The notes: generated from the sequence alone by a model not told the origin. Positions 1 to 11,422 are shown, numbered from the stretch's first letter. The stretch is 64,000 bases of DNA from Megamerina dolium (GCA_963854835.1 OY978530.1:32084695-32148694); one strand, 5' to 3'. Numbers and translations are program-made.

Positions 1-408
1 AGAACGTCTGTAAAAAAAGTATGAGAACGCCACACATAAAAAGCCATACAAAAATAAAAAATAAAAGTTACAGACAAAATACATACGACACCAGTAAATA
101 CTTTCGTTTGAGACGTTTCGTTTTATAAGTATATATAACTACTAAAATAATAAATATATTCCAGACGAACAGATAAGAACTAAAATATTTTCAACAAAAA
201 ATAATACCAAAATTTCTCAAATATACAATTTCAGCCACAAGATCAAAAATATGAATGGAACACCTTTCGGCTCACAAGTGAACAATGGGAATGAAAATAA
301 AAAAAATTTTTGTTTATACAATCAAAAATAGACAGACAAAAAAAATTTATTATAGCATAATTCTCATGGGAGAATAAATTGTAACAGAAAAACGCAAGAG
401 AGCAGCAG
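1..408. other. AT-rich flank without recognisable gene
   Basis: The stretch is A/T-rich and holds no open frame of interest on either strand. I see no similarity to any other part of the window. It is taken as sequence flanking the errantivirus-like element, and a relic of another repeat cannot be excluded. Confidence 0.5.
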
Positions 409-414
409 TGTTAT

Positions 415-833
415 AGTGTCTCCCACTATTCCCTTAACATTATTTGGTCATACACATATACATATGTATATTGTTTTACTTCTTAAGAATGTTAATAATT
501 ATTTTCAATACTTTATCCGCTGCAAAGAAGTTTAATTCCAAAGAATTTTAATATATATATTTATAACTTTATTAATTGTATTTTTTCCAAAGAATTGTTA
601 CACTTTGTTCAGGTGCATTTCAAAAAAATTTCTTAAGAATTATTGGGTTTATTTTAATCAATCAATTTGTATCAATTTGTATTTTTATAGCTGCATTTCC
701 GCTAACAAAAATGCAGCAATAAACAAAATGATAGTACTTAAGAAAGTAGTAAATAAAGAAAGACCGCTTTTTGTTGACTGAACTTCAAACCAGTTGTTTT
801 ATTTTTCGTTGCTCCTCGTATCGGACAAATAAG
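415..833 (+). repeat. 5' LTR of the errantivirus-like element
   Basis: It begins AGTGTCTCCCACTA and matches the copy at 4587-4883 over about 300 bp with small indels. It ends directly before the primer binding site. The exact left edge is uncertain by a few bases because the six bases before AGTG (TGTTAT) are also present before the right copy. Confidence 0.75.
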
Positions 834-851
834 TGGCACAGTCGGTAGGAT
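834..851 (+). promoter_or_regulatory. Primer binding site, errantivirus (tRNA-Ser type)
   Basis: TGGCACAGTCGGTAGGAT follows the LTR directly. It resembles the tRNA-Ser primer site known from 17.6/297-type elements, with one apparent difference (CAC for CGC) recalled rather than checked. Confidence 0.65.
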
Positions 852-892
852 TCCCGGGTATCCTCGCGAAATTTCTATTACAAAATAAAAAA

Positions 893-1433
893 AGGATACT
901 TGATATCTCAATATCAGTGACGGGAAAAAAGGATATAAAAATATATCCTTGAAAAAAAAAAACAAACACAACGAAGAAAAAAGTGCAGAAAAGGATAAAA
1001 TGATTTATCCTTATCAATACTAAAAACACAGAAGTGAATACAAAGATATATACATACAAAAGCCAGGATATAAAGATATATCCTTATCAACTCAATCAAA
1101 CTTTAACTCAATAGTGAAGAAATTTTAAACTACAAATATACATCCTTGGAAATACGTCCTAATCAACTCTAAACCCAACGGTGGAAACGCATAGCCAAGC
1201 AGACAACAATACAATTTTTAACACCAGCAAACAACGGTATCAGAGAACTATTTATCAGTTAATTTGAGAAAACCAGCAGACTTCAATTCAATAATGAAGA
1301 AATTTTAAAGTACAAAAACAAATATACATCCTTGGAAATACGTTCTAATCAACTCTAAACCCAACGGTGGAAACGCAGAGCCAAGCAGACAACAATATAA
1401 TTTTCAACACCAGCACAAAACAGTATCAGAAAG
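893..1433 (+). repeat. Leader repeats: three small hairpins and a 180-bp-period tandem duplication
   Basis: Three near-palindromes of the form GGATA...TATCC stand at 931-948, 993-1010 and 1066-1083. They are followed by a direct duplication (about 1101-1250 and 1281-1433, period 180) with a few differences. Both lie in the untranslated leader between primer site and gag, where retroelements carry packaging or translation signals. The function is inference. Confidence 0.7.
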
Positions 1434-1688
1434 TAAGAATTTGATTTAATTAACTATATTTTATCATTATTAATAGTATTAAATGTATGTAAATGAGAAT
1501 ATAAGCATATAGACAGAAATTGAAAGAAAATTACTGTATACGTCCAGAGAACAAGAAATCAAAAAGTTGCAAGAATTTCTACGTAAAATAACCTTGATAA
1601 AAATTAAAGCAAGAAAAAATTATTTAAAATATAAAACTAAAAGAGAAGAAAAAAACGGAGAATATTTTTTTTTTAACAAAAACTAAAA

Positions 1689-2655
1689 ATGGCAGAACAA
1701 CAACAGGCTGAAGGCCCAATGAACAGATTAACTATAAATCCTTTAAAATACCTAAACACCTTACCTGAGTTCTCTGGTGACTCAAAAGATTTACAGACAT
1801 TCACTACACTTATTGACAGAATATACCCACACTTACGAACATATGACGAACTATCTCAATTACTTTTTTCCGACGTAATAAAATCGAAACTTAAAGGAAA
1901 GGCAAGGCAGGCAATCGAAATAACTGCCACACGATTTCTTGGACAGATATTAAAAATACATTACAGAATAATTTTGGGGGCAGACGTTCCTGCGAAGAAC
2001 TTTTTGACGAACTACGAAGCGTGACTTTTAGAACAAACACCTTAGATTTTTATAACGACGTGAAAAACAAGTTGCACAGCTTGAATAACAAATTAGTAGT
2101 TATTCTGGGGGAAACCGAAGCAACTAGACAGAGTGCGATAAATAACAAACACACCGCCTTCAACATCTTCAAAAGTAAAATCCCTGAGCCAATGAAATCC
2201 ATCTTATTCTGTAGGAACCCAGAAAATTTAGAACAAGCTATGGATATACTATTTCAAGCCGGGTACGCATATACTGGGAACAATAATGGGAACGGGCCAG
2301 AATTTAAAACTCATTCAAATAATAGGAATAGCAATCAATATGGAAATAGCACACAATACAATAAAAATGATAGTAGTCGAAATAGGAATAGTGCACAATA
2401 CAGGAACCCCCCCAACCATTCCAAAACCACAGAAGGAATTTCCCACCAATGTTCCAAAATAGCGGAAGAAACTACCAACAACCATTCCAACAACCCCGCC
2501 TATATCAGCAAGCAGACCCACAAAACTCCAATCCTCAAATTTCTCCATTCCACAGATCAAATTTTAGAAACCAACCTGAACCAATGGACATAGGAAAAGT
2601 GGAAGTAGCTGAAAATTTTCAGGAATCAGCCTCAAGAATAAATTACCATTTATAA
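1689..2655 (+). pseudogene. gag: Errantivirus Gag, broken by two frame changes
   Basis: Gag forms the particle core of errantiviruses. The reading starts at the ATG at 1689 (MAEQQQAEG) and stays open to 2024, then continues in a second frame (to 2593) and a third (to 2655). The changes coincide with a G run near 1976-1980 and a seven-C run at 2407-2413, so homopolymer indels are the likely cause. The C-terminal part is rich in Asn and Gln and holds PEPMDIG, as expected near the end of 17.6/297-type Gag, and no CCHC knuckle is seen. It overlaps the start of the protease frame. Confidence 0.75.
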
Positions 2656-3026
2656 TAAAAACAAAGATAGGTTTTATAAAACTTATAATAGACACAGGCG
2701 CAACAAACTCAATTTTAAATCCGGGGATATGTGACCCAAAAAGAATTCATTCAACAAACCCACTTTTAATTAAAACCCTTCAACATCAAATTCACTTTAA
2801 TGAAAAAGCCATAGTACCTATTTTTGAAGAATTTAGCGACATTAGAACAAATAAAACAGTAGAATTTTACATGATAAAATTTCATAATTTTTACGATGGT
2901 CTAATAGGTAACGACATATTGAGACCACTAAATGCTTGTATCGATTATAGGAAAAAGGAAATAACCATCGGTAGCAGGAAACTCCCAATGCACTTCGAAA
3001 GTGAAAACTTAAATAAAAAAGGATAA
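2628..3026 (+). pseudogene. Retroviral-type aspartic protease, C-terminal remainder of pol lost
   Basis: An uninterrupted stretch of about 130 codons carries the catalytic triad in IIDTGATNS (DTG at 2691-2699) and the later GLIGNDILRP motif, the signature of a retropepsin that processes Gag-Pol. It ends at TAA TAG (about 3021-3026) right before env, with no RT downstream. It would normally be made as part of Gag-Pol by frameshifting from gag, and here it can only be a remnant. Confidence 0.75.
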
Positions 3027-3072
3027 TAGCACCAGTCAACTCCGATCTAATATATTATAAGGAAGAAAACGG

Positions 3073-4713
3073 ATGAAATGGATCATGATAATGGTAACAA
3101 TTGTTCCAACATTTAAGGCTCAAACTATCGACTTACAAGACCTATCGAACAATAACGGATACATACCAATAAAAACAGGGGAAACCAAAATTGTAGAACA
3201 CTACATAAAGGTACTGCACATAATAAACACCACAGAATATGAGCGAACTATGGAAATAGTCAAAACCAATATTGACATCCTAAAGACATCCAGTAGCGAA
3301 TCAAAAAAATTAATAAATACAGTAAACAAGAACTTTATGCTATTAAAAGCAAAAATTTAAAATCTTAACCTACATTTCCGTAAGAAACGGGCTCTCTTAA
3401 ACATTGTAGGTAAAGGCCTTAAAATGATTGCAGGTACAATGGGCAGCGACGATGAAGAACAAATAAGTAAAGCTATTAAATTGCTACATGCAAGCGATGA
3501 AAACTTAACAAACAAGATGAACAAACTAACTTATATAAACAATGTCATGAACACCCAAATCCAGAACATAACTAATCACATAAACTATCAGCAAAACACT
3601 ATCGGGGATTACATATCTAAATTCAAGAATATTATAGGAAATAAAATTTCAACCATAGAGGACGAGATAACATTTATAGAACACTTATACCAGATTAACA
3701 ATGACATCTCACTCTTACGGTATCATGTAGACGACATCGGACAGATTATTTTCTCCGGGAAACTGGGAATCATCCCCACAGATATTCTAACCCAAACCGA
3801 ACTTGAACTAATCACAGACTTCGACAGTTATACCAACATTAAAGTAGCCATAGAAATTCACGGAGGTAACATTATAATAGTTCTTTCTATACCACAATAT
3901 TCGCAAGATTCACTATCCATGGTGACATTCGTACCCATTCCTGACAAAAATAATAAATCCATAAAGCTTAACCATTCTGATGTTCTCATAGATTTAGAAA
4001 ACAATATTTGTAGTACGTATATTAAGGATAATCTAAAAAGAAATCTTGTAAAAATTAATGATAATTGTTTGAATAATATATTAAACTTTGAATAAGCTAA
4101 TTGCAAAATGCAAACATCAAATATACAAGAAATAATCGAAATAATTCCTGGAATATTAGTTCTTAAGTACTTTAACAATACAATATCCCATAATTGCAAC
4201 AAAGCTATATTGAGAATTACAGGAAATTGTTTAGACAAATTTTAAAATTGTGAAATAAACATGTTGAATAAAACTTTTACCAATGTTAAAATAAAGGTGT
4301 ACGATAAAATTATCTTACCTAATCTTATAACAAAAATTAAAGACACTAGTAATACAACACTAGCAAACATAAAAATTGAATCTTTATATCTAAAACAAAT
4401 CGAGTTCGAAAAAACACTGCAACAAGTACTGCATACAGATAAAAACTCAAAAATAATTAGTTATAGCATAGATATCTCAATTATCATATCAATATGTATC
4501 TTAGTTATTTTTATATCTCTCTTAAAATACCCCAATAAAAATAATGTAATTTCGTCGGAGCCTCAAACAAACGGTGGCGGTGTTATAGTGTCTCTCACTA
4601 TACCCTTAACATTATTTGGTCATACACATATTTGGTCATATACATATGTTGTTTTACTTCTTAAGAATGTTAATAATTATTTTCAATACTTTATCCGCTG
4701 CAAAGAAGTTTAA
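3073..4713 (+). pseudogene. env: Errantivirus envelope glycoprotein (F-type), three in-frame stops
   Basis: One single frame runs from the ATG at 3073 to the stop at 4711-4713, interrupted only by TAA codons at 3358-3360, 4093-4095 and 4243-4245. Features in order: a hydrophobic leader at the N terminus, a basic RKKR furin-type cleavage site near 3380-3395 followed by a glycine-containing fusion-peptide-like stretch, a helical region, and a hydrophobic membrane anchor at about 4459-4533 with a short tail. This layout is that of insect errantivirus Env, related to baculovirus F proteins. The frame runs into the 3' LTR. The stops make it non-functional. Confidence 0.8.
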
Positions 4714-4883
4714 TTCCAAAGAATTTTAATATATATATATTTATAACTTTATTAATTGTATTTTTTCCAAAGAATTGTTACACTTTGTTTAGGTGCATTT
4801 CCGCTAACAAAAATGCAACAATTAACAAAATGCACCAAACAAATTTCTTAAGAATTATTGTGTTTATTTTAATCAATCAACCA
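4587..4883 (+). repeat. 3' LTR of the errantivirus-like element, truncated
   Basis: It starts AGTGTCTCTCACTA and repeats the left LTR through the polyadenylation-like AT stretch. After about 4883 the similarity stops, so the U5 half is missing or rearranged. An extra duplicated TTTGGTCATA block lies near 4615-4645. Confidence 0.75.
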
Positions 4884-5555
4884 CAATTGAATAAAATATT
4901 GCAGCTACTGTATTTTTTAGAGACAATGGATTTTGGTGCACATTAGAAGAAATGATCATCAATAAAACCAAAATTAAATATTCATATTGCTCCAATAGTT
5001 AAACACTTAGACCAGGAGTACAGAGTTTCACATAGACAATATTGATTAGTAGTGCGACACACGCAAAATCCACCCTACAAGCTATTGTCCATACCATTAA
5101 TAAAGACAAAATTTCGAATCGCATTAACGGACGCATTAGAAGCCAGCCACTAAGCACACCAAACCAATTTTAGCTCAAAACCTCAATAATAATCCAGATT
5201 ACGCTTTCAGACTTAACGTCCAGAATGCCCACCCAATGTAAATAATCTCGCTGTTATCATCAAACAACAACCGAACTTTGATAAAGCGAAGGTACTGTTT
5301 TCACAACTAGACTTCAACAACAATAGTGAAAACCTAAGTACAGAAGACAACTAGCAAGAAGAACATCGTCATCATGGGTACCATAATCATCGAATTACCA
5401 GTAATTTTATGTGTATATAATACGTCGAATTTTATTCCACATAAGAGTCTTATGATTTGAATTGTTCTAAATTTTTCCAACTCAGCTTAGTTTTAACTTT
5501 TTCCTTATAATAAAAATTATTGTTACTTCATAACGATAATTTTTTCTTCCTGAAA
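4884..5555. other. Unassigned spacer
   Basis: A/T-rich sequence with scattered stops in all frames. I recognise nothing in it. Confidence 0.4.
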
Positions 5556-5735
5556 AAAGTTATGAAATATACAATCCATATCAATATTACTTATAATTAT
5601 GGTATGCCAGAACATTGAGTCAACTGAGTTGCAGTTGGGTGTGAAAATGCTTTGTAAGCTTGCTTTGCTAATTCGTAGTTCTGCACTTACGTGCCACTTA
5701 CTTGCCAACAATGTTTAAACATACCATGATGTCTA
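5556..5735 (+). mobile_element. Solo-LTR relic, first piece
   Basis: It is closely similar to 28805-28960 (shared blocks such as ATGCCAGAACATTGAG and GTTCTGCACTTACG). The match continues at 21766, which suggests that this and the next two pieces are one old LTR split by later insertions. Confidence 0.6.
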
Positions 5736-5749
5736 CGCCAGAAGACATG

Positions 5750-5945
5750 TGTCGCGCACTGCCCGTATAAAATTTTGAATGGGTTAGCAACCCTAATTTA
5801 ATTCTATTTCGTCTCGCTATTTTTCACTCTCCCTCCTTTTCACTCTTTCGCTCTCCCGATCTTTTCTTTTTACTTTTTCTTTTCACTGCTTTTGTTATTT
5901 TATTATTATTGTCTATCAACTCCCTAAGCAAAGCAGTGCGCGACA
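5750..5945. mobile_element. Candidate small inverted-repeat element (about 196 bp)
   Basis: A perfect 13-bp inverted repeat, TGTCGCGCACTGC at 5750-5762 and its complement at 5933-5945, brackets T-rich sequence without a gene. No target duplication is evident, so it may be a MITE or a chance hairpin. Confidence 0.35.
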
Positions 5946-6148
5946 TTTTCCTCCCGAACTCTTTTAAATAATAAATATTTAATTTAAATATATTAAGGGG
6001 GGTTAAGGGATAAGCAGATTCGGAAAATCGATTTTTTTCTTTTTCATTTTCCAAGACAACGAGATTGCCGCCGGGAACGTACTTTATGGACCTGGGATCG
6101 ATGATTCAGTGTAAGTTACAATTAAAAATTATTTTCTCACTTTTAGAG

Positions 6149-7378
6149 TGTAACACGCGTATCCGTGTTACAAATGCCGAATATTAATATATTCGGCAAC
6201 CATATTTATATAGAAAAAAAAATAAATAATAATTAGAAAATAAATAATAATAAAATAAAATAAAAAAAAAAAAAATAATAATAATAATAATAATAATATA
6301 AAAATAAAAAAAAAGTATTAAAAATAAACTCATGTCGCGATTCAGTATCGAACCCGTACATGTGGGCAAGGTCAGGTGCTGGGACGAACCCACGGAACAC
6401 TTGCACCAAGACACATTTACGACTTCGATACAGATAAATGAGTTTGTATATGTGCTTATGCTTGATTCAGTTGATATAAATTAATTAATATAAATGAATT
6501 TGAATTTACATGTAATGCATGTACGTATGTATGTAATATATGTTAATTGAATAAAGACAAAAACACAAGTAAAAATAAAAGCAAACACATAGAGCAGATA
6601 TGAGAATTCTCGTTTGGTTTAGCATACATTTCATAGATAATGATCATGCTGAACCAACTAAAATCGAGAAAAGCGACTTCCGTACTTGATCGGACAAGAG
6701 ACATATGTACATGTGCTTGACCAGTTGGGATCAATATCGAAGCGTCTTTCTTCAGTTGCCAATTATTTTGCAACAACGACCCGTTGGGCGAATTGTTACC
6801 AACGAGTGCTCTATTGAAGCAGAACCATATACGGTGCACGACAATACGAGTTCTTGCCCTAAAGTGATCCCATATACGGGAGCTTCGGGTAGTCAACTGC
6901 GAGCCTTCTGCTCTGCCAAAGTAGTCACTTTGACCACTTCAAATCCAAGAGCAACCAGCTCGAGCGCTGGTTCCTCCTGCATTCCCCTCCTTGTCTCCCT
7001 CTTACTTGCGTAGGATACGAATAGAGTAGGATAGTTTCATAAATTTGTAGCCTTAGTGGAATAATTCAATTGTAGCATATTTTTCATTAATTTGTTAATT
7101 CAATTTGCCAATTCTTCTGTACTTTTAAGCCTCTTTTCTTTTTGTAAATACTTATTTCTTGTAAAGACAAATAAACGAAAAGAATAATAAGAGTAGGAAT
7201 TGTACCGCGAGAGGTATATCATCCGAGCCGAACACTCTAGTGTCGGTAATATTACTGTCAATTTGACAGTAAGTGTGTAATTCGGTTTTCCTCCTACAAC
7301 AAGAGTTTTTCGCTGCCCTCTTGTTTACCCTGGCTGGCTGAGCGTTACCCCAGCTGGAAAACAAAGGCACGCGTTACA
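6149..7378 (+). repeat. 5' LTR of the Osvaldo-like element
   Basis: It runs from TGTAACACGCG to CGCGTTACA. It includes an (A/T)-rich simple stretch near 6210-6320 and, near its end, two adjacent stem-loops at 7228-7246 and 7253-7271. The same sequence recurs at 15242-16328 plus 20871-21008. Small ORFs inside are present in both LTRs only because the LTRs are copies. Confidence 0.9.
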
Positions 7379-8671
7379 ATGGCGCCCGAGCAGGGACTCT
7401 CCACAAAGGAGAGTACATCTAATACACATGAGGAAATACCACCAACGACCGAAGTGTCTCACACAGACCGGTTAGGTTGGATATACACTCTACGAAAAGA
7501 GGAATTACAGCTTCAAATGCAACTACACGGCCTAGCTGTCGACGGCGGAGTACGCGAATGGCGACAGCGGTTGAGTAGTTACATGCGAGATAAGCGAACG
7601 GCACAAACCAGTACTGCGACTAGTGCGACGCCACTTCCTATGGCCGAAGTATGTGGTCCTATAACAATACCAGACTATGAAGTTATGAACACCGTACGAC
7701 GGTGGGGGCTGAATTTCGATGGCACACGTAACCTATTCGAGTTCATTGAGCGAATAGAAGAATTGGCGGATTGCTATACCATCCCATATGACCGACTCTT
7801 ATTACCACTCAATGAATTATGTAAAGACAGAGCAAGGGATTGGTGGCGATATAAACGCGATAGCATCCATAATTGGTTGGATTTCAAAGAGGCGGCACTG
7901 AAATTCTTCCTTCCACCGCGCTACTTAGTAAAACTAGAGGATGACATTGCAAGACGTAGACAAGGACCACGAGAAAAGGGAAAAGAGTTCATTATGAACC
8001 TTATGTCGTTAACTCGCCAACATCCACGACTAAAACAAGAATGTCATTTAGATAGGGCTTACGAAGGGTTAAGACCCGAATATCGTTTATACATCAAACG
8101 AAATGAATTTGACAATATAGACGCACTAATGGCACTCGCAGACGAATACGAAAGCATGCGTGGAGAAGAAGCACGTATGAATCGACCGCATCCTACACAT
8201 ACGATAAAAGAACGAACACAATCGAAAGAACAACCCAGTTACGAAACTAGGACAATATACGAATCTGCAGAAACAACAGAAGGAGACGACTCAGACGAAA
8301 GACCATACATGAGTATCACTTGTCAGGGAATGCCAGTGACAGCACTTATTGATACGGGTGCATCACTGACGTTCGTCGGGAAGACACTGCGCGATCGTAT
8401 ACGTCATCGCCAAAAACCCATGAGACATAGCCAACAAATTGTGCTAGCCAATGGCGAAGAAACGCAGATAGGGGAATGTTACATAGCGACGTTTTTCATA
8501 TATGATGAGCGTATTCGACATCAGGTATATTACTTGCCTGGTACAAGTGAATCGTGCATACTCGGTGTCGACATATTGAAACGTATCGGTCTTCGAGTTG
8601 AAGTCGGGGGCGGCAGCAATTGCAATCCGCCACAACCAAAAATCAATTCCTATCTCCCTCAGATGAGGTAA
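7379..8671 (+). CDS. gag: Gag-protease polyprotein of the Osvaldo-like element
   Basis: 430 residues. The ATG at 7379 is made of the single base between LTR and primer site plus the first two bases of the primer site; it has A at -3 and G at +4. The next in-frame Met is residue 47, inside a conserved-looking segment, which favours this start. Residues of about 35-75 resemble a SAP-type helix-extended-helix motif. About 110-270 is a Retrotrans_gag domain (DRARDWWRYK, FLPPRYLVKLEDD). An aspartic protease follows with LIDTGASLTFVG (about residue 325) and SCILGVDILKRIG. No CCHC knuckle is visible. The frame overlaps pol by about 70 bases in a -1 relation. Confidence 0.85.
   Translation: MAPEQGLSTKESTSNTHEEIPPTTEVSHTDRLGWIYTLRKEELQLQMQLHGLAVDGGVREWRQRLSSYMRDKRTAQTSTATSATPLPMAEVCGPITIPDYEVMNTVRRWGLNFDGTRNLFEFIERIEELADCYTIPYDRLLLPLNELCKDRARDWWRYKRDSIHNWLDFKEAALKFFLPPRYLVKLEDDIARRRQGPREKGKEFIMNLMSLTRQHPRLKQECHLDRAYEGLRPEYRLYIKRNEFDNIDALMALADEYESMRGEEARMNRPHPTHTIKERTQSKEQPSYETRTIYESAETTEGDDSDERPYMSITCQGMPVTALIDTGASLTFVGKTLRDRIRHRQKPMRHSQQIVLANGEETQIGECYIATFFIYDERIRHQVYYLPGTSESCILGVDILKRIGLRVEVGGGSNCNPPQPKINSYLPQMR
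7380..7397 (+). promoter_or_regulatory. Primer binding site, tRNA-Lys
   Basis: TGGCGCCCGAGCAGGGAC differs by one base from the well-known tRNA-Lys3 primer site of lentiviruses and is the Osvaldo type. It starts one base after the LTR. Together with that base it forms the gag start codon. Confidence 0.85.
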
Positions 8672-11279
8672 ATCTAAATTCACCTTTCCTGTCTGAAAGA
8701 CAAAACCAACAAATCCACCAACTGATACAAAAAGAACAACAACTGAGCAACACGTTGATTGGTCCGTGTACAGTAGATCAGCATCGTATCACATTATCCA
8801 CCACAATTCCTTTCAAGCAAAGGTATTACCCACGTAACCCGGCCATGCAGACTATAATAGATACAGAAATCGAATTGTTGGTAAAAGAGGGAAAGATAGA
8901 AAAGTCGAAAAGTGCGTACAGTTCACCTATTGTCTTAGTGAAAAAGAAACAAGGCACTTGGAGATTATGCGTAGATTACCGTCAACTCAACAAAATTTCT
9001 GTCAAAGACGCATACCCTTTACCTCAAATACAGTCCATACTCGATAAACTAAGAGAGGCCAAATTTATAAGTACGATTGATTTGAAAAATGGTTACTGGC
9101 AAATTTCGTTGGACGAAAACTCCCGCAAATACACGGCGTTTACTGTACCCGGACGAGGGTTATACCAATGGAAGGTAATGCCATTTGGCTTACACTCGGC
9201 ACCGGCCACATTTCAAAGGGTATTAGACCAAGTGATTGGGCCAGAATTAGAGCCATACGCGTTCGCTTATTTAGACGACATCGTTGTCATAAGCCGAACC
9301 TACGAACAACACTTGCGTCATTTACAAACGGTCTTCCAACGGTTACGCGAGGCTAATCTATGGGTGAACTACGATAAATCGAAATTCTGCACAAACACCT
9401 AACTTATCTCGGCCACGTAGTAACTCCCGAAGGTATACATACCGACCCAGCTAAAATTTCCGCCATTAAAGAATTACCAGCACCCACTAATGTGAGAGAA
9501 CTGCGTAGAATCCTGGGTGTTGCATCATGGTATAGACGTTTCGTACCAGCATTTGCTACCATTGTCGCACCCATGAACACTTTATTAAAAAAGGGCGTAC
9601 GGTGGTCTTGGAGCGACGAACAGCATAATGCGTTCAATCAACTAAAAACTACACTAACAACGGCCCCCATGTTGTGCTGCCCCGACTTCGCTCACCCTTT
9701 TATCCTACAAACAGATGCCAGTGACACAGGTCTCGGTGTAGTACTGGTACAACGCTATGAAGAACAAGAAAAGGTCATTGCCTACGCAAGTCGTTCGATG
9801 ACAGCACTCGAACGGAAGTATTCTACGACAGAAAAAGAATGCTTAGCAATTTTATGGGGAGTGCGTAAGCTACGGCCATATCTAGAGGGGTATCATTTCA
9901 CCGTCGTGACAGATCACCATTCACTGCGTTGGATACACTCTATGCAGAATCCGTCTGGTCGATTAGCACGATGGGCATTGGAGTTACAACAGTATGATTT
10001 TGATATTGAATACCGAAAAGGCGCACTAAATATCGTCGCCGATGCACTGTCGAGAGACGCCCGGCACAACATCTCTGCCGCCCAAAGAGTAGATCGATGG
10101 TATGATCAAAAATGGCATAAGGCAATAAACGACAAATCGGACACAAGCCAGTACAAAATCGAACATGAAAGGTTGTACATATACAGGAAAGGGAAAGACA
10201 ATAATATGCAAAGGAGTCTGTGCGTCCCTCCTGAACAACGTCAGAAAATATTAGAAGAAAACCACGATGCAGTAACCGCCGGCCATTTTGGAGTGGCGAA
10301 AACCGTGCGTAAAATAAAAGAGCGATACTATTGGCCGACAATAGCCGCTGATGTTACTCGACACATCAAAGCATGCCAAATATGTGCCGCATATAAATCC
10401 TCAACATCAGCACCAATGGGGAAAATGGCCACATTAACAGCCACACGACCATGGCAGATTATATGTTCGGACTTCATGGGACCATTTCCCCGCTCACGTA
10501 GAGGCAACACCATGTTGCTCGTATTTACTGATAAGTTCACTAAATGGGTCGAAATCGTGCCATTGCGTAAAGCCACTTCAGCAGCCGACGTACAAGAATT
10601 GCGACAACGAATTATATATCGATACGGCTGCCCCGAAATACTAATAACTGATAACGGTGCCCAATACACGAGTAAACTAGTCAATGAGCTGACAGAAACA
10701 TATGGCATCACTCACCGATTCACCGCCACATATACCCCGCAAGAAAACTCTACGGAACGGGTAAATAGAGTTCTAAAAACCCTTATGGCCATGTTTACAA
10801 AAGAACATCGGGACTGGGACGCATATCTCCCAGAAATATCATTTGCCATCAACACCGCTTGTCATGAGTCGACCTCATTCAGTGCCGCTGAACTTAATTT
10901 CGGACGAAATCCGCCCGCACCAAATATAATCGCCCGCGAAGTCGATAATGACCGCACGACATCGCGACCAACAAACCTGCAAGAATATTATCAACGCGCT
11001 TTGGAGAAAAATGCAAAGGCAACACAAATGCAAAGCAAACATTATAACCTCCGTCGTCGATCCAACAAGCCCCCTGTCGGTAGTATGGTTTACAAAAAAA
11101 ACCATGTACTGTCTTCCGCTGTCGACCAATTCGCCGCTAAACTAGCACCTAGATATATAGGCCCGTTTATTGTAACACACTACATATCTCCTTCTTTGGT
11201 ATTACTAGATGATCCGAACGGAAAGTACAAACAACTAACAGCGCACATTCAAGAACTTAAAATATACAATCCACGATAA
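8602..11279 (+). pseudogene. pol: Pol (reverse transcriptase, RNase H, integrase) with one frame change near 9395
   Basis: The frame is open from 8602, in -1 relation to gag-pro. RT: WRLCVDYRQLNK, FISTIDLKNGYWQI and FAYLDDIVVIS with the catalytic DD near 9280. At about 9395 a one-base loss shifts the reading; the next frame continues as LTYLGHVVTPEG without gap in homology. RNase H: LQTDASDTGLG, then TEKECLAIL, and a closing VADALSRD. Integrase: H-x-H/C-x2-C zinc region (GHFGVAKTV...ACQICAAY) and the DDE core CSDFMGPF, ITDNGAQY, ENSTERVNR. It ends in a chromatin-proximal C-terminal domain at 11279. Apart from the single indel it looks intact. Confidence 0.85.
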
Positions 11280-11361
11280 GAAAAAAAAAAAAATAAATAA
11301 CTAAATAAAAAAAAAAAAAATAAATAAAAAAAAAAATAAATAAATAAAAAAAAAAAAAACC

Positions 11362-11369
11362 TATAAAAG
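11362..11369 (+). promoter_or_regulatory. TATA box-like motif upstream of the extra ORF
   Basis: TATAAAAG follows a long A-rich tract and precedes the ORF at 11423 by about 55 bases. AACAGTC near 11392-11398 could serve as initiator at the expected distance. Whether it drives a subgenomic transcript is inference. Confidence 0.45.
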
Positions 11370-11422
11370 GCGAACCAACAGAATAAATTCCAAACAGTCG
11401 ACATCACAATATTAAACCAAAT

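Larger units (their letters stand above)
409..4883 (+). mobile_element. Errantivirus-like (17.6/297 type) endogenous retrovirus relic lacking RT, RNase H and integrase
   Basis: The order seen is LTR, primer binding site, long A-rich leader, gag, aspartic protease, env and a partial second LTR. The segment between protease and env, which should hold about 3 kb of reverse transcriptase, RNase H and integrase, is absent: the protease frame closes at about 3026 and env opens at 3073. Gag has two frame changes and env three in-frame stops, so the copy is dead. LTRs starting AGTG and an F-type env are features of insect errantiviruses. The right LTR is truncated or rearranged after about 4883. No target duplication could be identified. 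Confidence 0.8.

Noticed and set aside
6543..7013. ORFs of 117 and 102 codons inside the 5' LTR, repeated in the 3' LTR (15631-16122)
   Set aside because: They overlap each other on opposite strands and recur only because the LTRs are copies. No domain, and no sign of coding constraint.
8602..8671. Canonical -1 slippery heptamer in the gag-pol overlap of the Osvaldo-like element
   Set aside because: The frames are in -1 relation, but the only candidates in phase (C-GGG-GGC and A-AAA-ATC) do not fit the X-XXY-YYZ rule. The mechanism is left open.
9380..9410. Frame change in pol of the Osvaldo-like element as a programmed frameshift
   Set aside because: It lies inside the RT-RNase H region where no known element shifts frame, and no slippery heptamer or structure is evident. 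A one-base deletion is simpler.
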